Assembly: GCF_001422545.1 (NCBI RefSeq)
Contig: NZ_LMLE01000001.1
Location: 704,276 to 768,275 of the forward strand
Origin: Pedobacter sp. Leaf41
GTDB taxonomy: Bacteria; Bacteroidota; Bacteroidia; Sphingobacteriales; Sphingobacteriaceae
Direction: 5' to 3'
DNA: 64,000 nt
The translations under genes were made by a program, and so were the position numbers. Positions 35,211-43,498 of this stretch are shown in pieces (the stretch's first letter is position 1; every line of letters starts with the position of its first letter). Below the pieces are notes generated by a model. It was given only the letters and a program-made list of their open reading frames with translations. It was not told the origin of the DNA and ran no database searches.

Positions 35211-35452
35211 ATGAAAAATATGATGAAAAAATTTATATTTTATTTAGTGTTAGGGCTACTTTAATTGAGCTTATTTTAGTGCTAATGGGTTTTGGTGTGT
35301 CATTTATTGGTTTCGATGTTAACCAATCTTTCTGGCAAAATTTTCAAAGTATGGTGGTCGATTTTAAAGGTGTGGCGAACTTCTTTACAATCAATAACTG
35401 CGTTGATAAACGATCATATCGTAGGTGGTGTTTAACAGTCTCTTTTGTGTAA
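35211..35452 (+). pseudogene. Small membrane protein gene with a frameshift
   Basis: An ATG at 35211 gives MKNMMKKFIFYLVLGLL, then TAA at 35262. Restoring one T in the three-T run just before this stop joins it to LIELILVLMGFGVSFIGFDV and an open frame to TAA at 35450-35452, giving about 80 residues with one long membrane segment. The start is directly after the previous gene's stop, as for a real operon member. The 3' end overlaps the convergent gene ending at 35391 by about 60 bases. It may be a pseudogene, a phase-variable run or a base-calling error. Confidence 0.5.
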
Positions 35453-35909
35453 CCGATTTCCTAAAAGCATTGCTTTTCGTAATCTCATTTACCAATTCCG
35501 GCATCAACTGGTGATTGTTAAATGGCTGGATATGGAATAGCACTTCGTTCGATTTACCGTAAAGCGAAAGTGTATTTAAACGTTGTGCATTAAGTGCAAC
35601 TGCATAAATTTCATTGTAATGAATGAGTAAATCTGGCTGGTTTTTCTTTACGATGGTCAGCATAGTTGTATTGGTGTGAATGCTTACTTTAGGATAAATA
35701 AATCTGATCAGAAAGAAAATGGGTAGAATGAGCACTATACCTGCCAAAAACCCCAAAACTTTACCGCTGCCAAAATTATTTACAGCATCTGCAAGGCCTC
35801 CAAAACCTCCGAAAACCATAGATAAAATTACAACTATTAGTGCAATGTATGCCAGTGCAAAGCCAATTCCCTTCCCAGCATTTACTTCCAGGTAACTATA
35901 AGTTTTCAT
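35391..35909 (-). CDS. Hypothetical two-helix membrane protein
   Basis: A 172-residue protein of unrecognised family with two predicted membrane helices (about residues 15-37 and 50-72) and a C-terminal cytoplasmic domain of about 95 residues, of a beta-rich, PH-like type (VSIHTNTTMLTIVKKNQPDL, then LIHYNEIYAVALNAQ). It is transcribed alone on the minus strand. Its stop is inside the frameshifted gene on the opposite strand, which suggests either the overlap or that small gene is decaying. Confidence 0.7.
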   Translation of the reverse strand: MKTYSYLEVNAGKGIGFALAYIALIVVILSMVFGGFGGLADAVNNFGSGKVLGFLAGIVLILPIFFLIRFIYPKVSIHTNTTMLTIVKKNQPDLLIHYNEIYAVALNAQRLNTLSLYGKSNEVLFHIQPFNNHQLMPELVNEITKSNAFRKSVTQKRLLNTTYDMIVYQRSY

Positions 35910-36028
35910 ATTTTTTTGATCTAAAAATTAAATATAGTCCTAATCATTGCTACAAAAGCGAAAGGTTTATATTTGATATCCCTACATTATTATTTAATCG
36001 TTCTGTACGATTATTTGAAAATTTTTAC

Positions 36029-38701
36029 TTAAAAAGTAAATGAATACTTGATTAGAAAAGTTCTTGGTCGCAATGGCATTTGGTAAGTTGATAATTGGTT
36101 TGCAGACGAAGTGATTTGCTGGTAGGCTCGCTGATTAATCAAGTTTACGCATTGAAATTCGAAGAAGCTTTTCCAGTTGGTGGGGGCATATTTTAAGCTG
36201 AAATCTAAAAACTGATTACGGATGGGTTCTTGCGAAAACTGCCGGTAAGAAACGAAGTTATAGGTTAGGGCATAAGATAGCGCTGAACTCAAATTGTGTA
36301 ACCATTCGCTCTTTATTTTTTCGTTTGCCGATTCATTTTCAATCGGTCCGCTCAGACTTTCTTGTTTGTTTAACGATCTGCTTAAGTCGCCGGCCACCGA
36401 TAGTGTAACTTTCGAAAACAGCTTTTTTCTTAAGCTTAATCCCGTGTTAAGCTGATAGCTTTTAAAGGGCGTAATCTCACCGTTATAAAAATTGTTTCCT
36501 TTTTGCATGCTTAAGCTTCCGTTTGCAGCAATATTTATTTCGAGTGGAAAAATATATTTAGAAATGTTGCCATTTAAGGAATATTGGTCGATAGTGTTCC
36601 TGAAATCGATGGCTACTGATTTTGTCAGTCCGCTATCCAAAGTATAAGAATTGATAAAGTTTTGATTTGTTCTGTCGAAGCCGAGCATAAGGTTGTAAAA
36701 AAGCATTTTTAATGGCTTTCGGTAAGAATATCTTAAATTAAAGTTAGTCAGATCTGTCTTAGGTAAAGGTGTGTCGTTAAAATTAAATTGCCGGTAGTTA
36801 ACTAAGATGGTACCAGTGTAAATATCATTAACTTGTCCAAATTGCGTTTGTTGGGCAAATCTTGCATTCAGCTCACTATACCTTCCCAGGTTTTTTCTAA
36901 ATTCTATAATCGGATTCAACACAAAATACATGTTCTTTTTAGCAGTGCTTTTCTCCGCCTCGGAATAATTGATGTTGTTAAGAGTTGGACCTGCCTCCAG
37001 ATTAATCGATCCTTTTTTCAAAAGATAAAGTACCGAAATTCGTCCATATAAGCCTAAATTATCAAAGCCGATATCATTTTTAAATTGGTTCCCAACTGAT
37101 GTGATATTATTGGTGCTATCGGTTTTGTATAGGTGGCTGTTTAATCGATTGTGTTCGTAAGAAGCACCGGTTGTTGCCGATAAAACAAAGCGATTAAACT
37201 TGGTTTTAAAAGTGGCAGATTGGTTGATGAATATGTTTTTAGTGGTGGCTTGCTGGTTTAACGCTAAGTAGTCAGCACCTCCATTTACAATATTTTGCTG
37301 AATGCCTGGCGCAATTTCTAGGTTTTCATCTACTTTATAATATTGTAGCAAACCATTGTATTGCAAAATGTTATTCACGCCTAAAGCCTTTACCAAATTG
37401 GTTTCATTACTAATGGATAACTGATTTGTGGGTTGGCTCTGCCCGAAACCTTGCTCATTTTGTATGGTACTGCCATTTCTTTTCCATTTTGGAATTTCGA
37501 ATTTTGTAATTGATTTCAAATAAATTGAGTTGCTATTTTTTTCGAGCTGCGCTTCGGCGTGCCATTGATTTAATTTGTAAACGTTATCTTGAAATTCATT
37601 AAACCGAATGGTATCGGTATTGCCTAAAAAATAATTTACAGTGTTATTGTACTGAAATTTTCGTTTTAATTGGAGTGTAGATAAGTTTAAGCGCAATCCC
37701 CAATCGGCTTTCATTTTTATCAAAGCATTTAGGCTGCCCGAGTAGTCATTATTTAACAAATAATACTTTTCTTTCAGGTTTGGCAGGGTTTCACTTTCCA
37801 TTAATAGGAAGGTTTTGGGTAATTTTAATGCCACTTCATTATTAAAAGACTGACCTAAAACCGCTTGTTCGGCTTCGAGGTTCTCACCAATGTTGTTGGT
37901 TTTAAAGGTATTGATGGCTTTGATCTTTTTATTGAAGATTAGGTTATTTAGCTCGGCCACGTAAGCCTTATTGCCTGCACCCAGATAAGCCGAATTCACC
38001 ATCATCGTTTTGGCACTATCGGTGAGTTTGATGTTCAACGATACATTATTGCTGCCTATAAACCCATTCAGCGCCTTTACGGGTTGATCGCGTTCTATCA
38101 CTTGCACCTGCTCTACAGCACCAACAGGAACATTGTTGGTGGCCATTTTGTATCGGCCATCTAATAAGTTATCACCATCTATATAAACATTGGTAATGCG
38201 CTTACCGTTGTAACTTATGGCGCCATTTTCATCGATTTTAATTCCTGGTAAACGGTTGATCACATCACCAATTACCCGATCGTTAGATTCCTGAAAACCT
38301 TTAACGCTGTATTTCAAGGTATCACTCGATAAGCTGATTTTAGCGTTTGATTTGATAGTAACCTCTGCAAGCTTGTAACTTTTTTGCTTAAGCACCACGT
38401 TTACCAGCTCGTTGTTCTTTTGTTCAATGGCCTGGTAAAACTGCTGGAAACCCATTGCGGTTACTTTTACAGAGTAGCTTTCATGACCAATTTGGAAATC
38501 ACATTTAAATAAACCCTTATCATTTGTAGTACCAAAGCTAATGCCTGCTCCAGATTGGTTTACGATAGCTACTGATGCTGAAGCCACCGGATTGCCGATA
38601 CCGTCTTTTACCGAACCACTTACAGATACCGTATTTTGTGCGGATAAAAATGCCGCACAAAATAATAGTGGTAAACATAAAAGGAAGCCTTTCTTTAACA
38701 A
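36029..38701 (-). CDS. Outer-membrane beta-barrel protein with carboxypeptidase-like regulatory domain
   Basis: An 890-residue TonB-receptor-like outer-membrane protein. The signal peptide runs to about LSAQN (residue 22), then comes a CarboxypepD_reg-like domain (SGSVKDGIGNPVASASVAIV to FQQFYQAIEQKNNELVNVVL), a short plug-like section (RVIGDVINRLPGIKIDENGA, YNGKRITNVYIDGDNLLDG) and a barrel ending YSFTF. The plug lacks the SusC motifs, and no SusD is adjacent, so it is not a glycan PUL transporter. It lies 10 bases after the GLPGLI gene on the same strand; GLPGLI proteins commonly pair with barrels of this type. The transported or secreted ligand is unknown. Confidence 0.86.
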   Translation of the reverse strand: MLKKGFLLCLPLLFCAAFLSAQNTVSVSGSVKDGIGNPVASASVAIVNQSGAGISFGTTNDKGLFKCDFQIGHESYSVKVTAMGFQQFYQAIEQKNNELVNVVLKQKSYKLAEVTIKSNAKISLSSDTLKYSVKGFQESNDRVIGDVINRLPGIKIDENGAISYNGKRITNVYIDGDNLLDGRYKMATNNVPVGAVEQVQVIERDQPVKALNGFIGSNNVSLNIKLTDSAKTMMVNSAYLGAGNKAYVAELNNLIFNKKIKAINTFKTNNIGENLEAEQAVLGQSFNNEVALKLPKTFLLMESETLPNLKEKYYLLNNDYSGSLNALIKMKADWGLRLNLSTLQLKRKFQYNNTVNYFLGNTDTIRFNEFQDNVYKLNQWHAEAQLEKNSNSIYLKSITKFEIPKWKRNGSTIQNEQGFGQSQPTNQLSISNETNLVKALGVNNILQYNGLLQYYKVDENLEIAPGIQQNIVNGGADYLALNQQATTKNIFINQSATFKTKFNRFVLSATTGASYEHNRLNSHLYKTDSTNNITSVGNQFKNDIGFDNLGLYGRISVLYLLKKGSINLEAGPTLNNINYSEAEKSTAKKNMYFVLNPIIEFRKNLGRYSELNARFAQQTQFGQVNDIYTGTILVNYRQFNFNDTPLPKTDLTNFNLRYSYRKPLKMLFYNLMLGFDRTNQNFINSYTLDSGLTKSVAIDFRNTIDQYSLNGNISKYIFPLEINIAANGSLSMQKGNNFYNGEITPFKSYQLNTGLSLRKKLFSKVTLSVAGDLSRSLNKQESLSGPIENESANEKIKSEWLHNLSSALSYALTYNFVSYRQFSQEPIRNQFLDFSLKYAPTNWKSFFEFQCVNLINQRAYQQITSSANQLSTYQMPLRPRTFLIKYSFTF

Positions 38702-38711
38702 ATCTTTGAGC

Positions 38712-39551
38712 TTAATCGGTTAATTCCAAGGGATAGTTAATGGTGAATTTTTTTCTTGGGGCAGTGTTACTATTTCCTCCGCTTGAAGTGATCTTATCAA
38801 CAGTAATTCCGCTATCATTGCCGAACATGTTAAAACCATCAGCCTGTGCTTTCTTCATTTGCTCATACTCTTTCATGTTTGTTGAAATTGCATCTGCTGG
38901 AATATTGATTGGTTTAACGTTTTGCAGATTCTCTTGAATGACCAATTTTGTACAGGTAAATTTGATGAAATGACGGTCATCATAAGCTTCTAAAATTAAT
39001 CCGGGTAAACCCTGTAGTTTCCATGGGCCAAAGCTTGCCGGAATATCTGTTGTAAACCAGGCCGTATATTTTCTGCCCTTGCAAATGCCGGTGGCCTTTT
39101 GGCAAGTGTAACCCAGCAAATCTTTGGTTTCCTTATCAATCTTCCAATCAATTTTATCAGGAGTTTCGGTAATTAAATAACGTTGTTGTGGGGTGTTTTT
39201 TACAATTGAAATTTTCCCATTGTTGATGTAAATGTCATCTTCGGTAACGGGTAAATAGGTGCCCATATCAACTACATTGCTGTTTTTTGCTTCTGCTGCA
39301 GCTAAAATGGCCTGAACGGTAGAATCTTGCTTTACCCGAGTTTGACTACTGTAGAGACTTTTTTTGGTATTAAAAGCGAGGATAAAATCTTCACTATATA
39401 ATCTACCCGTTTGGGTACTATCTTTAATGTGGTAAAAATGATAGTAAGCCATTGCAGTAGGTTGATCTTCTTGCTCGCTGGTTTTATATTTAAAGGAATA
39501 TAAAGCGCCTAATAGTAATGCTGGTAATATAAATTTGAAATATTTTTTCAT
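38712..39551 (-). CDS. GLPGLI family protein
   Basis: A 279-residue exported protein of the GLPGLI family, named for the motif seen here as LQGLPGLILEAYD in the sequence FGPWKLQGLPGLILEA. The start is set at 39551 (MKKYFKFILPALLLGALYSF, a signal sequence) rather than 39575. It also has the typical TGICKGRKYTAWFTTDIPAS segment just before, with a conserved pair of cysteines (TCQKATGIC). The function of the family is unknown; it is periplasmic or surface-associated and regularly encoded next to TonB-receptor-like barrels, as here. Confidence 0.9.
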   Translation of the reverse strand: MKKYFKFILPALLLGALYSFKYKTSEQEDQPTAMAYYHFYHIKDSTQTGRLYSEDFILAFNTKKSLYSSQTRVKQDSTVQAILAAAEAKNSNVVDMGTYLPVTEDDIYINNGKISIVKNTPQQRYLITETPDKIDWKIDKETKDLLGYTCQKATGICKGRKYTAWFTTDIPASFGPWKLQGLPGLILEAYDDRHFIKFTCTKLVIQENLQNVKPINIPADAISTNMKEYEQMKKAQADGFNMFGNDSGITVDKITSSGGNSNTAPRKKFTINYPLELTD

Positions 39552-39603
39552 CTTAACTTTTATTAAAGAAACCATCCTCTTACTCTATTTTATTTTTTTA
39601 AAT

Positions 39604-39942
39604 TTATGGTTGGTTATGGTAGCAACCGTCAGAACTTGAATTAACGCCTTGCCAAAAAAAGTTGTTGCCAACCAGGAACATGCTCAGGTTATCAGTGCCA
39701 TCGGGAGCAAATACGTGAATTTGCCATTTAACACCACAAGGATCTGTATATAGGAAAACTTTCTCTCTGCGCAATAGAGCACTGGTTTCACTTCCAACAT
39801 TTACCTTCACTATTTTTGTAGATAACGAGCTTGTTTCAACGGTGCTATTAATGATAGATGGTATTTTAGCTGGTTTAGCATCACTGGCAAATGATGCAGT
39901 TCCTAACATGGCAAATGCCAGTGCGATTAATATTTTTTTCAT
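39604..39942 (-). CDS. Small secreted two-cysteine protein, copy A
   Basis: A 112-residue protein with a signal peptide (MKKILIALAFAMLGTASFAS) and no named family. It is related to the gene at 40005-40343: same length, a linker of about 40 residues, a basic RREKVFLYTDPCG motif, WQIHVFAPDGTDNLS, and a C-terminal FFWQG...GCYHNQP. Two cysteines (in DPCG and GCY) are placed for one disulfide. It is separated from the paralogue by 62 bases and lies downstream of it on the same strand. Confidence 0.78.
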   Translation of the reverse strand: MKKILIALAFAMLGTASFASDAKPAKIPSIINSTVETSSLSTKIVKVNVGSETSALLRREKVFLYTDPCGVKWQIHVFAPDGTDNLSMFLVGNNFFWQGVNSSSDGCYHNQP

Positions 39943-40004
39943 GACTTTTTTATTTTAATTTTTAGATTGAATACTATTTTGTTGGCAGGTAGCCTTACAA
40001 ACGA

Positions 40005-40343
40005 TTACATTCTGTAGCAACCCCAATAGTCAGCCATTACATTTCCACGAAAATGAATGTTTGCGGTTTCCCATAATGAGTAGTTAGATGCGCTACTAGG
40101 ACCAGAAACGTATACGACGTATGATTTGCCACAGGCATCAGTAAAAGTGAAATTCATTTGTCTGCGAAAGAAACCCAGTTTTTCTGCGCTTAGCCTTCCC
40201 GTTTCAATGCTGTTATTCCTTTTAAATGTAGGTGCAGCTTCAATTTTAGTCTCAGTTGTTGCATCTCTTTTCGAAGTTACATTATTGGCTGAAGCGCTAA
40301 AGCCAATTGCGGTGCAAATCAATGCAAAGAATAGTTTTTTCAT
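40005..40343 (-). CDS. Small secreted two-cysteine protein, copy B
   Basis: A 112-residue exported protein, paralogue of the preceding entry. The signal peptide is MKKLFFALICTAIGFSASA; the mature part has a Lys/Arg-Thr-rich linker, FFRRQMNFTFTDACGKSYVV and a C-terminal HFRGNVMADYWGCYRM. Conserved between the copies are the basic residues before F.FTD.CG or F.YTD.CG, the N-x-S site and the terminal GCY. It is divergent from the TPR-LytS kinase gene, whose product may control it. No function can be assigned. Confidence 0.78.
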   Translation of the reverse strand: MKKLFFALICTAIGFSASANNVTSKRDATTETKIEAAPTFKRNNSIETGRLSAEKLGFFRRQMNFTFTDACGKSYVVYVSGPSSASNYSLWETANIHFRGNVMADYWGCYRM

Positions 40344-40662
40344 GATTTTTTTGTTTTAAGTAAATGGTTAATAGTTTTTAGAAATCAGAGGATGGTTTCT
40401 TGTTTCCGATTTGAATTTGTAGAGAAATGTGGTTCAAAAAAAAGACTAACCTACAGCTGCTGGTGCGCAACTGATATTCGTTTGGTTTCTTTCAATTTCT
40501 GCTGGTCGAGTTGAATAAGGTTCCTGAAAAATCAAATAAGTATTGAAGTAATACGGATATGGAATGAAAAACTACGAATGTTCAACTGATTCTTTTAGGG
40601 AAATTTCTATTTATATATTTAGAGAATATTTACAGATTTTAAAGAAGTCAACCTCCGCATTA
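40344..40662. other. Divergent control region of the two-Cys genes and the sensor kinase
   Basis: The region between the start of copy B and the chosen kinase start. An in-frame ATG at 40564 would add 33 residues to the kinase, but those residues do not form a signal sequence. No palindromic operator or terminator was found. Confidence 0.4.
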
Positions 40663-42585
40663 ATGAATATCACTGCAAGAACTGCATTAGCGATTTGCGC
40701 TATCTCGAGTTTCCTTTTTATTTCCTCTTGCAGAAATAAGGATGATAAAAGCATCGGCCAGCAAAAGGCCAATCAAGTTGTTATTGGTAAAAAAGATTAC
40801 TTGTCATTCATCATTGCTCTAGATACACTCCCGGCGTTTAAGATTAAAAAAATGATTTTTAAAGAGGATAGTCTATTAAGCAATTCTGCAAATAAAGACG
40901 CTAATCCATATTATCACTATTTCAAAGCCAGAAAATATGGCATGGAAAAAAAACGCGATAGTGCCATAAACGAATATCAAAAGATAAAATCGACCAAACC
41001 GAATGATGAATTAGCACTTTTAAAAACCTATGGAATTCTGGCACAAAACATGGGTAATGGCTCCATGGTTGAGTCTGCGTTGACAAGCAAAATATTTGCT
41101 GCCATGAAATTAGCAGAAGGTGCAAATAGCCGATTAACTTATCGTTTTTACGATTTGCTGGCACAGGCTTACTTCCAAAATCAGAACGCGAAAAAATCAT
41201 TGGAATATGCAGCTGTTTACTTTAATAATCATCCGTTTAAATCTCATCCGGCAGTTAAACAGCGCTATTTCGATATCTCTTTTCTATTGGCTTCCCGGTT
41301 GGCAAACTTCAAAAAAATGGAGTTTTATAACAACCAGGCTCGAATATTGGCCAGGCAAATTGGCGATAGCTTAGCACTTGCCCGCACTTACGACAACGAG
41401 GCGCAGATTTATAGTCAGCAAGGCCTATCGGCAAAAGCTGTGGCTTCTAGTAAACGATATTTTAACTATCTCAAGAGAACCGATAACCTCAACGATATTG
41501 CTTTTAACAATTTGGCCACGAGTTTTACCAGGAACAATCAACCCGATTCTGCCATCAAGTATTACAAAGAAGGGATTGCATTCGAAAAAAATGATTTATC
41601 TGGAAAGCAAAAAAGCGTTTATTACAATGGGCTGATTGATGCGTATAAATCAAAGGGCGAATATGCCAAAGCATTGGAAGCGGCGCAAGCATCACACAGG
41701 ATTGAACTTAAAAATAATGAAGCCATCGAAGCTGTTAAAGTTGCAGAAATGCATGAGCGGTATGAAACGGAAAAAAAAGATCGGAATATTGCAGAATTAA
41801 AAGGGAGGAATAAACTGAATGAAACGATTATTAAGCAACAACGTTCATCGATGTTTTTACTTGTACTTATTTTTATAGGGGTAATTTCTTTCTTTTTTAT
41901 CATCCATCGCCAGCAGCGCCTGAAATCGAAAAATAATCTATTAAAATCAGAAAATCAACGCCTTAACATGGAGCAAAAAATGCTTCAAGCCCAGTTAAAT
42001 CCGCACTTTATTTTCAATGCCATTGCCAATTTGCAAAGCATTGTAGCTTCCGGACATATAGATGAATCGGTGCGCTATCTTAAATCATTTTCGGGCCTGC
42101 TCCGCGGTATTTTAGAACAAAACAGAAAAGATTTTATTGAAATAGCCGAGGAGGTAACTTCATTAAACAATTACATCCAGCTGCAGCAAATGCGCTATGC
42201 TGGCGTATTCGATTATCAAATTGATGTAGATCACCAACTCGATGTAAACGAAACACTCATTCCGCCCATGCTAATCCAACCTTTCGTAGAAAATGCAATT
42301 GAGCATGGTTTCCGAAATATTGCCTACAAAGGTTTGCTCCTAATTTCTTTTAAATTAAAGGGTGATTTGTTGTTGATTGAGGTGGATGATAATGGTAGTG
42401 GATTGGTAGAAAAGCCAGCAAATACGCCGAAGAAACAATCCTTGGCCCAAATTATATTAAAAGAACGGTTTGAATTACTGTTTAAATCTAATAACCAACA
42501 TGCCGCATTTGAAGTAAAAGACAAAAAAGCACATGGTTGGAGGGGTGTTAGCGTCGAAATTACAATACCAGTTATTAACGATTAA
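40663..42585 (+). CDS. LytS-type sensor histidine kinase with periplasmic TPR domain
   Basis: A 640-residue kinase. With the start at 40663 it begins MNITARTALAICAISSFLFI and ends the hydrophobic part in SSC, a lipobox, so the N-terminus may be lipid-anchored. Residues about 40-380 form TPR repeats (NSRLTYRFYDLLAQAYFQNQ, YAKALEAAQASHRIEL), then one membrane helix (SSMFLLVLIFIGVISFFFII), a coiled-coil linker, and a His_kinase domain with LNPHFIFNAI (His448 phosphoacceptor) and the ATPase motifs PPMLIQPFVENAIEHG and VDDNGSG. It is the sensor of the LytTR regulator that begins 10 bases after its stop. TPR sensors of this type probably detect proteins or peptides in the periplasm. Confidence 0.9.
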   Translation: MNITARTALAICAISSFLFISSCRNKDDKSIGQQKANQVVIGKKDYLSFIIALDTLPAFKIKKMIFKEDSLLSNSANKDANPYYHYFKARKYGMEKKRDSAINEYQKIKSTKPNDELALLKTYGILAQNMGNGSMVESALTSKIFAAMKLAEGANSRLTYRFYDLLAQAYFQNQNAKKSLEYAAVYFNNHPFKSHPAVKQRYFDISFLLASRLANFKKMEFYNNQARILARQIGDSLALARTYDNEAQIYSQQGLSAKAVASSKRYFNYLKRTDNLNDIAFNNLATSFTRNNQPDSAIKYYKEGIAFEKNDLSGKQKSVYYNGLIDAYKSKGEYAKALEAAQASHRIELKNNEAIEAVKVAEMHERYETEKKDRNIAELKGRNKLNETIIKQQRSSMFLLVLIFIGVISFFFIIHRQQRLKSKNNLLKSENQRLNMEQKMLQAQLNPHFIFNAIANLQSIVASGHIDESVRYLKSFSGLLRGILEQNRKDFIEIAEEVTSLNNYIQLQQMRYAGVFDYQIDVDHQLDVNETLIPPMLIQPFVENAIEHGFRNIAYKGLLLISFKLKGDLLLIEVDDNGSGLVEKPANTPKKQSLAQIILKERFELLFKSNNQHAAFEVKDKKAHGWRGVSVEITIPVIND

Positions 42586-42595
42586 AAAGATTGAT

Positions 42596-43342
42596 ATGAA
42601 ACTTTATATTTTGGAAGATGAAATCCGCATTTTGCAACATATTTTGCAAATTGTTAAAAAGATAGATTATTTGGAAGTAGTTGGCTTTGCTGCTGAAATA
42701 GCAGTAGCCGAAAAGGAAATTCCTGAATTAAAGCCAGATATTATCTTGGCTGATATCCGCTTAAAAGATGGCGACAGTTTCAACCTTTTTCACACCATTG
42801 GAATCAACGATTTTCAGGTAGTTTTTCTCACCGCTTATGATCAATATGCTATTCAGGCCCTAAATTTGGGCGCTTTTGGTTATTTGCTTAAACCCATTGA
42901 TGAGGTATCACTAACCACCACTTTAAACAAATGTTACCACCACCGGGAGCATGAAAGTTTCGGTCAGCAACAATTGGCCATTGCGAAAGACCACTATTTG
43001 GCACAAGGTGTAGGGGCGAGCAAGCGTATTGCTTTAAAAAGCGTAGAATATATTGAAGTGGTAGCAATTGAAAACATCATGTTTTGCAAAAGCGATAAAG
43101 GTTATACCAGCTTTTTTCTAAATGACGGGCGTGAAATTGTAGTATCAAAAGGCCTGAAAGAATATGAAGGTTTACTTACGCCATTTGGCTTCTTAAGATG
43201 TCATCAATCCTATTTGGTTAATTTTAAATACGTTAAAAAATATTATCGGGAAGGTTATTTGCAAATGGAAAACAAGGAAAACATCCTGGTTTCAAGCAGG
43301 AAGAAAGAAGAGGTTTTGCGGTACCTGGAGAATATTGCTTAG
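42596..43342 (+). CDS. LytTR-family response regulator
   Basis: A 248-residue response regulator. I start it at 42596 (MKLYILEDEIRILQ); a start at 42533 would overlap the kinase and add non-family residues. The receiver domain has the acidic pocket LEDE, phosphoacceptor Asp53 in ILADIRLKDG, the conserved Thr in VVFLTAYDQYA and the Lys of LLKPID. The C-terminal LytTR DNA-binding domain (about 155-248) shows VEYIEVVAIENIMFCKSDKGYTSFFL and FLRCHQSYLVNFKYVKKY. It forms a two-component pair with the TPR kinase. Likely targets are the adjacent small secreted protein genes or the GLPGLI operon, which is inference. Confidence 0.94.
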   Translation: MKLYILEDEIRILQHILQIVKKIDYLEVVGFAAEIAVAEKEIPELKPDIILADIRLKDGDSFNLFHTIGINDFQVVFLTAYDQYAIQALNLGAFGYLLKPIDEVSLTTTLNKCYHHREHESFGQQQLAIAKDHYLAQGVGASKRIALKSVEYIEVVAIENIMFCKSDKGYTSFFLNDGREIVVSKGLKEYEGLLTPFGFLRCHQSYLVNFKYVKKYYREGYLQMENKENILVSSRKKEEVLRYLENIA

Positions 43343-43463
43343 AGTGAATATTACTTTGTTAAAACTCGCTTTTGATTCCCGGCCAACAGGTGTTATAGGA
43401 TGCAAACCTAGAAAGCGCAAAATAAGAAACTTGGATTTCCGATTCACTATTTTTATACTAAAG

Positions 43464-43495
43464 AAAAGACCGACGAGAAGCCGGTCTTTTTTGAA
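43464..43495. terminator. Bidirectional terminator between convergent genes
   Basis: AAAAGACCG (43464-43472) pairs with CGGTCTTTT (43482-43490) around a 9-base loop, with T-runs on both strands. It serves the LytTR gene and the minus-strand astacin gene, whose stop is at 43499. Confidence 0.85.
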
Positions 43496-43498
43496 ATA

